From Apricaphanius iberus (Eukaryota > Chordata > Actinopteri > Cyprinodontiformes > Aphaniidae): DNA of 64,000 bases. Positions 20,401-34,409 of this stretch are shown one piece after another (within the stretch, counting starts at the first letter, position 1; every line of letters begins with the position of its first letter). Where the stretch lies: contig JAPXFQ010000074.1 in assembly GCA_028564705.1 (NCBI GenBank), forward strand, positions 1,319,501 to 1,383,500, written 5' to 3'. The position numbers were made by a program, and so were the translations under genes. The notes beneath the pieces were generated by a model, which did no database searches, was not told the origin of the DNA, and saw only the letters and a program-made list of their open reading frames with translations.

Positions 20401-22886
20401 TGCACACATTCTGAAATATCTGCGAAAATTATGCATTTATCACATTAGTACTTATCTTATTGATGTACATGTTATGACACAACTTCCATAGTTGAAGTAA
20501 TTATAATCCTACTGTAGCTTTGTATGTAGAGAATTTAGAACATAGAATGATTGATGGCCAAGGTATGCTTTGCCTTAAGCATTTACTTTTTAAAGTTGCC
20601 TTTCTCTGTGGCGATGTAATTTCTGATCAGAAATGCTAATTTATGTGGAGGAACTATTGCAAACAGTAGGCATAGCTTTTCCCCAGGAATCAGCTTTGAT
20701 CCAGTTTTTGATGTCTAAACAATAGGGTGTGGTACAGTGGTTTTAGATTTAGGAATCTATCAGTTGAAAAATGTGTTGAAAAATTTTAGCGACTTCCTGA
20801 CATATTTTGCAAAGAGTGTCTCCCCCACTCTGCTAATGGATGAGCCGCGCCTATCTATCATCTGACTGCAGGGAACGCCATTCCTTGCTGATAAGAACAA
20901 TCGTAGGAGTCCTGGAGGAGATTTGCGTGTTTGAGCAATCAGCAGTTGTACTCAACTTCCCTCATATGCAGCAGGGCGAGGTCACTCTTAAACCGGAGAG
21001 GAGGGGTGTGTAGTAGGTTGGACAAGACCCAGGTCACATGACTAGCCTCTCATTTCCTTTGTGGAAACGGGCATGATGAGTAAGCACGTGTTGAAGCCTG
21101 GAACTTCAATATACACTCAATTATGGAGTTTTTCCAGGAGTTTTACTAAAAACACATCACTCAATGTTATCAGTCTGTTTAGGGAAGAACAGTTTGAGCA
21201 GTGGAAGTTTGTTGGCCTCCAGAATCTTTGTATTTGAAATGTTTATTTGATTGGATTAATGAAGCACACAGTTTAGACAATGCGTGCTTTAAATCAGCGA
21301 CTCATAACCTTATTTCTTTGAGAAAACCCATTGCCTATGTCCAGGACAAGCCAGGACCACCAACCCCAGTTCCTACCTGCATAAACTCATTAAAAGTGAT
21401 TAAACACAAGCTTGTATTGTCAGAAAGTAAGTAGGAATTGTAGTTTTGTTCTTATTTTTGTTTTACACTGTAGGCTATATAGATAGTTTTTTTGTTATTG
21501 TACTTTTTAAAAAAAATTTTATTTGATCTCTACAAATATAAATGTGGTAACCTCACAACTTCAGCACAGAGAAAATGAATGGGAAGCCCTATGATCGCTA
21601 GGGACCCCAAGTTTGGAACCCTGCTTTAAATCATCAGAGTAAAAACATAATTTACAGCTTCAGTTTCAAATTAAAAACACATTGAATAAGTGCTACTGAT
21701 TAAATCTAATAACATGAAAATACAATTTTATTCAATCTGTATCTCACATTATTTCTCAAATTTATTCTTGGATTTCTTGGGTGGATCTGTTACTCTAAAT
21801 AAAACTAGCATGTGTAAATACGCGAAAAACTGATTTTGAGAACTAAATTTCGGCTCTGATGCAACCATTTATGATTCATACATGTGAAGGTTTATAGTAT
21901 ACTTAATGCATTTCTATTTAGGATTAAGTTCTACCATGGGACATTTGTTCTTACGCTTAACTTTTCTGATGCTATGAGCCATTTCTTCTTCGCAAGTTGA
22001 TAGATGAGGTCAGACAGGAGTCCTGATCGATTATTTTTGCAGACAGCATTGCGAACTGTTGTGAAAATGAAATAGTGAGAAAGTGAGAGAGTGTATGCTT
22101 CAATCAGGGGGGGATAGATGGAATTTGAAACAGAGATTTTTAAAGGAAGATGTATAGTATGGACACAAAGTATGACTTTTAAAAATGAGCCACCCCGTTT
22201 CATTTATGACAGGCTAAATAACCCAGATTAAAAGTTAATTTTGGACTGTGACTTTACAAACACCACCCCATACACATCTGCTCTTTGCAGCATTTTCACC
22301 ATTAATTTCAACACAAGAATCATCCCAACTGAATCACTGAGGTATTGTAATAACGGAGAAATTCCCTAACTTTGGAGCATAAACTGGTATGAATGAATTT
22401 GAATCTGACTGAAGAGACAAATAGAGCTCGATTTTTGTTTTGTAAGCCAGTGGAAATCTGTGTTTTATAGAGCTCAACAATAAAGTTTCACCTTCATCAC
22501 TGGTTTCAGAAGTGCAATTTAATAATTACAAATGGCTGCTGGGCGTAATATCTTGTAGGCTTTAATATTTCATGTGCCATCCGTTAACATTTATGCCAAT
22601 AGTAAAATTGTGTAGTCATGTTATTCTAATTTCATTCAGCCCTAAGGAGAGAAAGGGAACGCTGCAAAGTCAGTGACTACAGCCAACCAATTGGGCTATT
22701 CATCTGATGTAAGCAGCTGCATCCATATAAGCATTACAGCAATCCCAAACTGCTGCTTGGATGCAATATCAGGTTGTATTGTATATTTAAAATGTCATGT
22801 ATGCAGCTGTGCATGCCAATAATATACCTACCTGTTGCACAGACTCTCTTGGGCTTTGATGGAAGAATAGAATAGATTTTTTTTTT
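17457..22886. other. niban2 intron 1, left part
   Basis: No recognised transposon coding or exon was found. A 155-codon ORF at 20024-20491 has no family signature. A higher-GC block at about 20815-21080 could be a regulatory element (see findings). Confidence 0.45.
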
Positions 22887-25446
22887 TTCAATTCACTTTT
22901 ATTTATATAGTGCCAATTCACAACAAATGTCATTTCAGGGCACTTTACAACAAAATTGATTTCAATATAATTATACAAACTTTCCAGTCAGTTAAAAGTT
23001 TTGTATGTAAGGAATCCCAGCAGATTGCGATGAGTCATTGACGTGAGGTTGTGCCCGGATCATGCAGACTCCAAGCACAGCAATTCCTCAGCAATCCCTC
23101 ATACGGAGCAAGCATGTACGTGTTTAACAGGAAGAAACTTCCAGCAGAACCTGGCTCAGTATAAGCGGTCATCTGCCACGAACGTCTGGGGGTCTGAGAA
23201 GAAAGAGAAGAGACAGCATGGAGGATGCTCGACCACTTTGAGCATCATCTGGACCAATGTTCCCCATCCAGCAGGGGGCATTGTAGTTGAGCAGGATACC
23301 AGACCCTGTGGAGCTTCTATGGGGAGAAAAATACTGAGAGAAAACTGTGTTAACAATCACAATTGCAGCAGAAAGAATATATCTGGAGAGTAGTAGGAGA
23401 GAAAAGTAAGAGAGAAGAAAAGTGGTCAGTCTGTCCTCCAACAGTCTAAACCTATAGCAGCATAACTACAAAAATAGCTCAGGATAACCTAAGCCACTAA
23501 CTATAAGCTTTATCAAAAAGGAAGGTTTTAAGCCTAGTCTTGAAAAAAGACAGAGTATCTGCCTCAAGGACTAAAACTGGGAGCTGGTTCCACAAGAGAG
23601 GAGCCTGATAACTAAAAGATCTGCCTCCTATTCTACTTTTAGAAATCCTAGGAACTACCAGTAAACCTGCATTCTAAGAACGAAGATCTCTATTAGGAAC
23701 ATATGGAACAATCAGATCTATGATGTATACTGGCGCTTGATTATTAAGGGCTTTATAAGTCAGGAGGAGGATCTTAAACTCTATTCTGGATTCAGGAGGG
23801 ACCCAATGGAGAGAAGCCAAAACAGGATAAACGTGATCTCTCTTTTTAATATTCATTAGAACTCTTGCTGCAGCATTTTGGATCAACTGAAGGCTTTTAA
23901 ATTGCATTTTGTGGACTTCCTGATAATAAGGAATTACAGTAGTCCAGCCTTGAAGTAACAAATGTATGGACTAGTTTCTCTGCATCGCTCCTGGACAGGA
24001 TGTTTCTAATTTTAGCAATATTCCATAGGTGAAAGAAAGAAATCTTAGAAACCTGTTTATTATGGAATTTAAATGTCATGTCTTGGTCAAAAATTACACC
24101 GAGGTTCTTTACATTATTACCAGAGGCCAAGTTAATGCCATCCAGATGAAGTGATTGACTTAGCAGTTTCCTTTTTTTTAAGGTTCTGGTCCAAGACAAC
24201 AACTTCTGTCTTATCTGAATTTAAAAGTAGAAAATTCAGAGTCATCCAGGTTTTTTATGTCTTCCAGACATGCTTGTAATATACCGATAACTGATTGGTT
24301 TAATCAAGTTTTATGGATAAATATAATTTTTTTATCAGCATAACTGTGGAAATGCATTCCATGTTGTGTATATATATACATAGTAAAGAGAATCGGTCCA
24401 AGTACAAGACCCTGTGGTACTCCACAAGTAACCCTTGAGTGTGAACATTTATCTTTGACATGAACAAACTGTTATCTGTCGGACAGATATGATTTAAACC
24501 AGCCTAGTGCTGTTCCCTTGATCCCTACAACATGTTCAAGCCTTACTGAGAGAATAGTATGATCGACATTATCTGAGGCCATTAAAGTATCATTATTAAC
24601 TTCTACCAGTGCTGTTTCAGTACTATGATGAGCTCTAAAACCTGACTGAAATTCATCAAACAGGTTGTTGCTGTTTAGATGCTCACATACTTGATTAGCA
24701 ACAAATTTCTCAAGAATTTTGGATAAGAAAGGAAGGTTAGATACAGGTCTGTAGTTAGCTAAGTCATTTTGATCTAGGGAAGGTTTCTTAAGTAAAGGTT
24801 TAATTACAGCAACCTTAAATTCTTGTGGCACATATCTATTTATTAAATATACATTCATCATGTCTAGAATAGGGCCAGTAACCAGAGGGAACACTTCCTC
24901 AAATAATTTGGTTGGTATTGGGTCTAACATACAAGTTGAGGGTTTAGATAAAGCTCAAAAGTTCAACAGAATCAAAACGGTTCAGACATAAACATGGTTC
25001 TACAGTTCTATTTGATGCTGCCTCATTTCCTGAGAGAGAGTTAATCATGTTTGGGAGAATGCCAATGATTTTATTTTTAATCGAACGCATTTTATTTATG
25101 AAAAATCCCATAAAGTCATCACTACTGAGAGAAGGGGGAATAGTTTGTAAGTTTGGCAACTGTACTAAAAAGAAACCTAGGATTGTTTTTATTTAGCTTG
25201 TCAAAGGGCGTTTCTATAAAGTAGTAGACTATTTTTCCAGGTTAGAAACGAATCATTTAAGTCTGTAGAGCGCCATTTTCTTTCCAGTTTCCTAGTATTC
25301 TGCTTTAAAGTACGCAACTCTGCACTAAACCAGGGAGCCAACCTCCTATGGCTGATTACCTTCTTTTTTTAAGGAGGCTACACTGTCCAGTGCCACACGC
25401 AGTTAGGAAGTAATACTTTGAAGAAGACCATCAATTTCTGCAAGGT
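22887..25446 (-). mobile_element. L2-clade LINE, 5'-truncated, with reverse-transcriptase remnants
   Basis: The longest LINE in the window. It begins on the low side with the tail TTCACTTTTATTTATATAGT. Minus-strand blocks in order from the 5' end: 25159-24944; 24930-24472 with ANYRPVSNLPFLSKILEKF and GFRAHHSTETALVEV, typical L2 reverse-transcriptase motifs; 24202-23897; and 23961-23674 with the C-terminal ARVLMNIKKRDHVYPVLASL. Frameshifts separate these. No endonuclease domain remains. The RT region around the YADD motif (about 24330-24350) is damaged. It is antisense within niban2 intron 1. Confidence 0.85.
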
Positions 25447-28400
25447 TAGTGTTGGAAGTACTGCGGTCCACTGTGGTAGTCTTAGACACATAGAACAATC
25501 CTTTAGTCTCGCACAAGGGGAAATTTGGTTGCAACGGCAGTGGCAGGAAATACAAACATTTATTAACACTCAGAAGTAGAAAGGCGTTTAAAAAAAATAG
25601 AATTCAAGAGTTAATATGTACATTATGGACGGAGTATACCAGAGTACTGTGCAGTTATTAAAGATAAAGTGACATATACAAGTTGAAATATTTGTAACAT
25701 ATCCTGTTCTGTTGCACATTCCAATAATTAAAAATATTTAGAAATATGCACAGAATGTGTGTACTTGTGCATAAAAAAGTATACGTATTATTTCCCGTAT
25801 TTAGCATATTCAAACTCAGAGAATGAATAGTTGTCATGGCTGAGATGTGGTAGGTGGGGACAATGTGATGAAGGAAAAGAGCTAGGAAGTATGCAGTTAA
25901 TTATAATGAAATCTATTATTGCCTTATTCAGCAATGATACTCTGCTATTTTGCCTGACTTTGTGAAGTCTTTCACTCTTGCACTCAAATTTCAAAAGACA
26001 CTGTGGTGGCATATTATTCCATGCATGGTGTGCTTTTTGAATGTGTTATGGCAGCACGGCGATGCGAAAATATTGTGGCATTTGTGGCATCAAGCTTGAT
26101 AGTAATATTACTACAATATTTCAGCAGCACTGGGCTTATGAATGAATATTACAGCTTAGTGCAACAGAGCGTTATATCATGACATCATGATGTATGCCGA
26201 GCCCCAACCGGCAACAGTATTTAAAATGGAAGTAAACATTGTGGAAGAACACCTGATGATGCTTCATTGCTGCCAAAGTCTGACCACTGATAAATGACCA
26301 AAAGGTTCGCTGATGCCATCAATGTCTTTAGAAACAGGCTACTTATTCTAGTAGAAATCTGGATGTTACTGGAAGGAATGGGGTTATTATGAAATACATT
26401 ATGATCGGTTTGGATTCTGTACAGATAAAAAGTAATACAAAATGTTTATCTTGAATGTGATGTTTGTAATAATGTAGTGTGTTGAAGACAAAGCTGAACG
26501 AAACTGCCACTCGGTCCTTTTGTATTGTCTTTTGGTTAATTTTATTTCCAGTTCAACTTGCATATGTTGTGTAATCAGTTTGTTATAGTCTGTGTTTTCA
26601 CATTGGACAAAACAGAAATTTTAAAGACATGTGTAACAACATTCATAAAGGGTTGTTCTGTGCAGACATACAGCCAGCAGGCCAATACGTGGGTGAGGGG
26701 ACAGGAAACAGGAAATCCTTGCGTTGAGTGTTTTGTTTTATTCTGACTCCATGAAATCAGGTTGCAGGTTGTGGAGTGGCCAGCTGAGGTGTGGCTCTCA
26801 CCTTCTGTCTACAATGGCTTATAGGGAAATGTGGCACACCCAGAGGCTCAGACCCCAACACCAACCAAAATACACAGATATCTTCTTGAAGTGTCAGAGC
26901 AGGTCTGTGCTGGTGATCTCATTAAGTAACCTCTGAAAATAGGAATGTTTCAAGAAAGTTGCATCATAAAGAAACTGAGGGAGTTAGGACGAGGGGGTGC
27001 AGCCTGGGAAACTTGTTTTATTATATCCAAGACAGTTTAAGTTGCTCAATCTCACTAGATGTTGACTAATTCATTCTTTGTCTACATTTCTGCAACAAGA
27101 CAGAACCACCACTTTGCTCAGATCCATTATATTCTTCAACATCAGGATAATATTTAGTCCAACTTTATGGTGAGGGATTTGGAATATTCTAGCACTTCAC
27201 AATCACCAGCTTGTCTTCTTTATCAGTGTTGTAACAGCAGAATCTGAGCCCAGTCGTTGGCATGTATATCTTTTTTACATCTATTCTTATGCTCCTGGAT
27301 CGTTTGGCTCCATTCTTGTCTCAAAGTGCAGCTAAGCTTGTTTCATTTAGTGCTGCCATTAGCACTGCGGGAACACAAGTTTATTTATGAGCGAGTCTGT
27401 GGGTCTATCTCAGTGGAATGTTTTTGTTAGGGCAGTGTGGGGAAAGTGGGGTGGAACGTGGAAAAATGAACTTTTGTTTGTCTGTATTAGAGGAATTTTG
27501 AGCTCTGTGATCCCAGTCATCTAAAATGATTGAATAAACCTTAAGTCATAGCAATAGCTGCCATAGGAACAACTTATTGGTATGATTAGGTTACCTCAGT
27601 GATGGAAGACGGCACTGTAGCTGACCTCAGCACCATGGTGGCCCCTGGGACAATTAATCTGGCAGCTGGCTGTAGCACAACAAAGAGTTAGCTAGATTCA
27701 GGGCAGCAGCTTAAACTGCTCCTTGAAATTTTCTGCTCTGGGGCTGAACTACGCAGTGGAGGGAAAAGGCATAATTTGTGGAATGCTGGACTGTGTGAGG
27801 AGACGTGAACAGAGATGTTCAGAGAACTGAATGTTTTAACAAGATAGTATGTTTCTTAATTCTGTTATTTTAACATCTCAGAGATTTTGTTCTGCTTTTG
27901 TTTCATTTGGTTGTTGACAGACAACTACAATACTTATTAGAGATGCATAAATGTAGTTGAACTGGTTGCTGAAGCTCTTGATGGTTAATAATCAGCTAAA
28001 GGTAAACTCTGAGCCACCGCCCACATGCACCCCACCTCCATCACCTTTCTCCCCACCCTGTAAATGACACAAATGTTTTATCATCCACTTAATATAATTT
28101 TGATGCAAAACCAAAGTAGTACTCGTGTTATAGCATTCATGTACAAAGAGTGATGCGAGTGGGATGGATGAGAGGAACTCTCGGCCAAGACCTGTTGGTC
28201 AGCAGACTCTGGCATCGGATGTACAGCGTTGTTTGTGTGCTTAACGGAACCTTCTGGAGGCCACACAGTAACCACCGGCTTGATGGCTTGGTGTTGTCCT
28301 TGTAAAAAAGGATGTTATTGATCATTTTACGATTCTTCACTGCTTTGATAAATGCTTCGTTTTCCATGCTGGAAAAAAACATTGACAATATCAGATGCAG

Positions 28401-30249
28401 GGAGCAAACGAGCTCCTGGCGTCATACATCATTCTTAATTGATCCTGCATTCAGTCTCTGATTGTGCTGTTCAGAATCTCTCCGGCTTTCTACGTCACAA
28501 GCTGGAATATTGGAATATCCACACCTCCTCGGAGCGCTGTCTCCACCCACCATGTACAGCAGTAAACAACAGTTACCATTCAGATTAGGAAACACCATGT
28601 TGGAGCTCCATGCAAAATGCTCAGTTTTTGGCTGGTCAAAAGAGCTCAAAACACTTCATTGGGTCCCAGTCGAAGAGGACAGTATATTTTATTTTTTATT
28701 TTTATGGTAAGATGCTTGCAGTAAGAGCAGGGAAGACGGGAGACTTCCTGCCGAACTGAGCTGCTGAAAATAGGTCAGAAGACCTGCCACAGCAGACATG
28801 CATATGTTGGTTATTTTTGATGGTATGATACTAGCAGTAATGGCGGGGAAGAATGAGGACCTTCCGGCAAAAACGGTACTCAAGCTCCAGGCAGAAGACT
28901 GCAGACGAGCAGCCAATCTGAGCTACTCTAACCCGGGGGAAGAATGAGGATATGCAGCTGCACGGAGCTCAAAGAGCGGTGTCTCCATTGTGCGAGAGAC
29001 TTGGAGTCAGTGAAATCGAGCTGGAAGGCTTTAGAGTCGGCGTCTCAGGAAGATATCAGAGTGCAAGCTAAGCAGTTATATATAATAAAATATATTCTTT
29101 TAACCTAAAGTCTTTTCTGCAATAACCGTTCAAAAGCATCTTGCTGAGTATCGGGTTCTCAACAGATTCCCCTCCAATGGGCGCAGATTCTGGTTCAAAC
29201 ATGTATGGTTGAACTACTTTTTTTGTATGATTGAACTACTGCAGCTATGTCTGTAACTTTCACACCTAGTGGTAACAGTCACTATGTGAGTGGTGGGCAT
29301 GAGCAAAGATTCTAGAAGCTTTGGGCGTGGCCGAGTTAACAGCAGTTTATGTAATATATAATGAGCAGCAGAAACCGGCACAATCTATAAGGGGCTGAAA
29401 CGGAGGGAGATAGAGGTTTGTGTCCTACAAGTTATTTCCAGCAAACAATTTCAGAAACATGTTTTCTGGAACTCAAGGACCTAATTTAAATTGTAAAATA
29501 TTGTCATATGTCTCTTTTAAACCTCATCCTATCTCTAGTGACGCGGCAAGACACTTCTGGGAAGCTCGTTGAAACTCACTGAGTCCCAACCAGCGTAAAC
29601 TAGTTTAGACTATAATGGTTTCTATTTGCTGCGGTGACTCAGTCGCTGCTGGAACACACCATTGATGTGCACATGCTCACGAATGCAGCTTGAAGCCCCG
29701 ATCACGGCTTTTGGAACCCAAACAAACCCCCGGCTCGACCGTAAACAGCGTACATGCATGCGTGTGTTTTCATTAATACAGAGCCTATTAAAGCCTCTTA
29801 ATATATTACACACAAGTGCAGTAGAAGGTAGAAATGATATGCTATATAATGATATACTTCCTACAGCGACTGCGCATGTTGATGATGTCATCAAGGAGGA
29901 TAAATACTGATGTTCAGTGTTTGTTTTTACACAAAAAATTGATAGTTTAAACATTTTCTGTTTGCCGTTTAACAGAAAAGAAACGTATTGATGCATTTTT
30001 GATTCAAATATGTGTGATATTAAATTTATAAAGTAACCAGGAAAGCAGACAATTGAGAACTTTGTTTTCAGAACATCTAAGTTTGAATTAGTTCAAAAAT
30101 ATTGTCATCTTTATGTTGTGAGAACTTTTGTGTAGCATTTTTTTGAAAAAAATATGCACTTTGCACAGAAAGTTTCTTTAAATAGCCTTCAAAACTTATT
30201 TTTTAAGTTCTGCTGCAATGTTTATGAACATTCTCACTTTCCAGAAACA
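25447..30249. other. niban2 intron 1, middle part
   Basis: Mostly anonymous AT-rich sequence. Two diverged copies of a roughly 118-bp unit occur at about 28693-28930. The 29600-30250 stretch probably belongs to the hAT-like element whose end is at 30331. No exon was recognised. Confidence 0.4.
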
Positions 30250-30331
30250 GTCATTTTGACAGAAAAAAAAGGTAATATCACAATATTTTTACTGCACATA
30301 CATTAGATTATATTGCATATCGTCCAGCCCT
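30250..30331. mobile_element. hAT-like element, one end
   Basis: Ends with TATCGTCCAGCCCTAC, the complement of the GTAGGGCTGGACGATA terminus common on fish hAT non-autonomous elements. The element extends left, and its other end was not located. Confidence 0.5.
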
Positions 30332-30879
30332 ACTTAAGGTGTTAAAATGGTTGTTGGTAATGCCAGATCTACGTGCACCCTCCTTTTGAGGAGAAAAACC
30401 TTAACCCAACCACAGGCCTATATCCAAACTCTTTTCTCCAAAGATTTGGTACAAAGTGGTTTTTCATCATCTCCAGACATTTTTAGAAATCCGTGACATT
30501 TTTGTGGAGTGTTATTTAGGCTTTAGGCAAGGCAACTTAATTGGTGTAGCAAACTGTCAACAATAGGGCAAATCAATGTGATTTGGGTGATTAGGAGATG
30601 GAATAAAAGCAGCAATAAACCAACAGTTAAAGCATAAAACATAACATATGACACATTAAAACATATGATATTCCAGTCATTATGGCATCAGTCACTTACT
30701 CAAAGGCAGCTACAATTGGAGAGGCTTTGGGTCTTTATTTTAAGGTGGCATTTTAGGTCATGCTACAGCAGACGGCCCTTTAAGGGTTTTTAAAAACATG
30801 ATTTTTTAACTGTAGACTCTGATATTAGAATCAGTTAAAAATTACCAACATTCTCATAGACTGATATTATGGAACTGAT

Positions 30880-31665
30880 TTTGATTTCATAAACCACATT
30901 ATTCTGTCATTCAGGTTGGAACATGTTGGCATTAAAAGCACAACTCTGTCCTGGTTCAAGTTGAACCTCACAGGAAGAAGCTTAACTGTTAGTCTCTGAG
31001 CTTATTTCTCTTCAGCAGCCCCTCTCTATTTTGGGGGTCCCCAGGGGTCCATATGGGGACCGTTGCTGTTTGTTTTGTAAATGTTGCTGCTACACTATAT
31101 CTTTAAGAAGCAGAACATACCTTTTTATAAGGCTGTTGATAATATTCAGGCCTGTAGGCTTGTTCAGAAATAATGCATCAATATTGTTATTAAACTGATT
31201 TGGCTGAAATAAAACTTAAACTAGGTCACATTTTCTAAACCTTAACAATTATAAGACCGTGGTTAGACTGAAAATCTAACCTTCCATCCCCTGTGCCTTC
31301 CCCCAGTGCAGTGGTCTCGGTTCTTTAACTACTTGCTGTCACTCTGCAGTAATGAACTGTAGTTTGTTCTTCACAGCAACAGTTATTAAGCCAAGCTTTA
31401 CAAACTATGAACCCTTGCAAAAGAAAGGCCGTCTCTCTCTTTTCAGGATCTCAAAGTTTTTCATGGTTTTATAACTTCTTATCTGGGCGGTTTTAATCCT
31501 TTTACACGTCTGGCTAGATCAACTGACATCGACTCATCAATGCAGAGCTATATCAGGAATCAAAGTAAGGTTGTTTCTACGTTAAACTGATTTGAATGTA
31601 TATGATTAAAATGAAAGGACTTTGTAAATTGGTGCTTATATAAATTAACTGAATTGGATGGTTTC
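30880..31665 (+). mobile_element. LINE relic with reverse-transcriptase remnants
   Basis: Degenerate plus-strand coding: FRLEHVGIKSTTLSWFK then a GGPQGSIWGPLLF block, the equivalent of the conserved GVPQGSVLGPLLF motif. A tail near AAATTGGTGCTTATATAAAT closes it. Several stops. CR1/L2-like, subfamily not determined. Confidence 0.65.
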
Positions 31666-32272
31666 CTCATAGAACAACCTTTATATCATCAGCCTGAACA
31701 CACTACAAGGGTTTAGAAACCTGCATGACTCATATTATCCTGGTGACTGGGTTTGAAACTTTCACTTCTTACCCCTCTTTGTTATCCAGTTCTCTATTTG
31801 GTACGACTAAAAGTACTAAAATAAACTGAGTTTATATCTCATCTGAATAGTGAATAAGAAAAGCATGACCATCTGTTCCTTGTCCATGAACAACGGCAGA
31901 TAAGAACAAAAATGTTCTTTTCTAAGCAAAAAGCACTCAAAAGCTTTGAGCTCTACTTTTAGAACCAGTTTGGTCTCAAAGATGTATTCTCTGTAGGATT
32001 AGTTCTGTAAAAACGTTGAGCATTTTAGCATTTAATTTTACAGACAATTAGATGTTACGAATTAAAAAAATGCTACTCTATGGTAGTACATCACAAACAT
32101 GTCTGCATGTTGCTTATTTTGTGTTACACTGTGTGAACTGTTCTAAATCAGTGTCAGGAAAATGTGGAACTAGGGTATTACTGCTGTTACCGAATAGAGA
32201 AGACAGAACAATATCAAACTAGGAAAGCACCTGGAGAGCCCAGTCCTCCGCCAATACCATTCAGTCCCTAGA

Positions 32273-32298
32273 CCCCCCCCCCCCCCCCCCCCCCCCCC
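32273..32298. repeat. Poly-C run of 26
   Basis: Uninterrupted run of 26 C residues in niban2 intron 1. Such runs are prone to slippage and assembly error. Confidence 0.98.
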
Positions 32299-32423
32299 AG
32301 CATGGATTCACTTGCCGTTTGTTAATGGTTGAGAAAAAAAGTATTTCAGAGTTTTGATGCTTTTAATTAATCCAGCTAAGGCAGATGGCTACCCATCCTG
32401 GCTACTTTAGGTTTCTTTCAATT

Positions 32424-32444
32424 AAAAAAAAAAAAAAAAAAAAA
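32424..32444. repeat. Poly-A run of 21
   Basis: Uninterrupted A run. It may be a retroposed tail, but no clear body was recognised directly upstream. Confidence 0.9.
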
Positions 32445-32639
32445 GAGTTGTTTCTTTCTGCAGTCTACCATGCTTGCACAGAGTGAATGATTACACCAGT
32501 ACAAACCTGCTGCTTTTCGTATACATAATTTTTCACCAGCAGGCAGTGCTGTGGCTGTATTATGTTATATCTCAATGGTATGTAGTTGGATTAGAACTGA
32601 CTGTCTGTAATGAACCGGTTTGTGTTGAACTCCATAGAA

Positions 32640-32722
32640 AATGAAATCCATTGTCTTGTAAAGTCTCTTGAGATGACCTTTTGTTGTGAACTAGCTACAT
32701 GGAAATAAAACTGAATTGAATA
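32640..32722 (+). mobile_element. L2-clade LINE 3' tail
   Basis: TTGTAAAGTCTCTTGAGATG through GAAATAAAACTGAATTGAAT is the plus-strand version of the L2 3' end, strongly 5'-truncated. Confidence 0.65.
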
Positions 32723-34409
32723 AAGTTCTTTAGTTTCCCCTGTCTTCCCTAGCAGGAACTCGAGACATAATAGATTGGAGAATGTTTCCCTCCCAACTGT
32801 AAATATAAAGTGATTGCATCAAATTCCAGATATACAGTACAGACCAAAAAAATTTGTTTTTTTACCCTTTAGAGATTGGGTAAAATGGCAAGTCATTTCA
32901 AGTAAGCCAGATCAAGTCTAAGTCCAATCCCAAGTCATTGATCTAAAAATCCAATCAGAAGTCCAAGTCTTTGAACATTTCTTCAAGAAAAGTTCAGGCA
33001 ACATAATATCTGAGTGGATAATCAGGTGATGTAATTTGCCCATAATGGAGTGACTGATATCTCTGATTTTGTTCTGGTGTTTGTTACTGTGAAGAGTAAA
33101 TATTCTCACAGTCTTGTCCTACTGTTTCTGTGTAGCTATTTTTAGTCAGATTCAGTCTTGACCGAAAGTTCAAACCAAACCTCTAAGTTCTGGAGCTGGT
33201 TGTCAGTATTTGGATTAAACACACCCAAATTGCAAGATTAAAACTTTTTAAACTGAATAAACAACATGTAAAAGTAAAGAACACAGAGCAGTGATGGTGG
33301 GAGGTTTTCCTTTCAACACTACTCATCCCAATGTTTGGGTTTGTTCTCACTCCCGATGTCGTCATATTGTTGTCATGTGGAACTTCCTGTGGTGTGACTA
33401 ATGTCAGGGATGACTGTGATTTAACTCCCAGCTGTCTGTTTGAAATGTGTCAGCTCCTTTCTTTTCTTGTTGATATGAACTCCTCCTGCACTACATGACC
33501 CAGAATGTTACAGAACGTAGTGAGGATTGCTGCTAATGCTGTATTACTGGGTAACACTGCTGCTTGGATTGTGAATATGTTGACGCTTTTCTTATGGCTT
33601 TTGTCTTCTGAAAATTTAGAACGGTAAGTATAGAATCGAAGCTGGCTTCTTTGACAGGCTTGGGTTTTTGAACATCCAAGCGTCTCTAACATTTAGCCCC
33701 TGAAACCATATGTTTTTATGATCTGTTTAACCACAACATTCTTCTCAGACATAGAGGGTTAACAAGAGTCTCGTGGAGGGTGCCGGTCTATTATCTACAG
33801 AATACCTTGAATGGACAGAGGACACAGACCACACCTACCCTCTACAGTGTTTTATCTTAACAAATGTAAAGGAACTTTATTTGTGCAGTACCTTTTACAC
33901 ACTAGCAAGTCAAAGTGCTTTACCGGATTATGAAGGAGTAAAGGTGAGGGGGAAATTCATAAAAGATCAAAAGTAAGGGCTGAACAATAGAAAAACATGG
34001 AATGATGATGGTGAATATCATAATGATGAATAGACTTGTAACAGATGATTAATTTGAGTCAAATAATGTAAATGTCTTGCTGCCTTTGGTTCTTTTCAGC
34101 CACTGGAAAAAAAATACGTTCATTATTTTCCAGACGGTTTTAATGGCAAAAAATGCCATCTGCTGCATCTGCTGTTTTTTAGTTCTTAGTGCCGATTTCT
34201 TGATGACTTTCCCAGAACATCCAAATATCCTTCTAAAGCATATGTTATGAAATTTATTTATGGTACTCTCATATTTTTCTTTTTACGGTAGTCCAAACAG
34301 TTCTTTGTGATATTGTTACTGTTATGTATCAAGATCTGTAAATTTTCAATATAAACAGCATATCTACCATCAATACATTAAAGCAATGACAGTAAAATGT
34401 AAGAATTAC
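32723..34409. other. niban2 intron 1, anonymous stretch
   Basis: No gene recognised. At about 33868-33925 there is a short motif (AAGGAACTTTATTTGTGCAG and CAAAGTGCTTTAC) of a kind that recurs in fish repeats. Confidence 0.4.
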
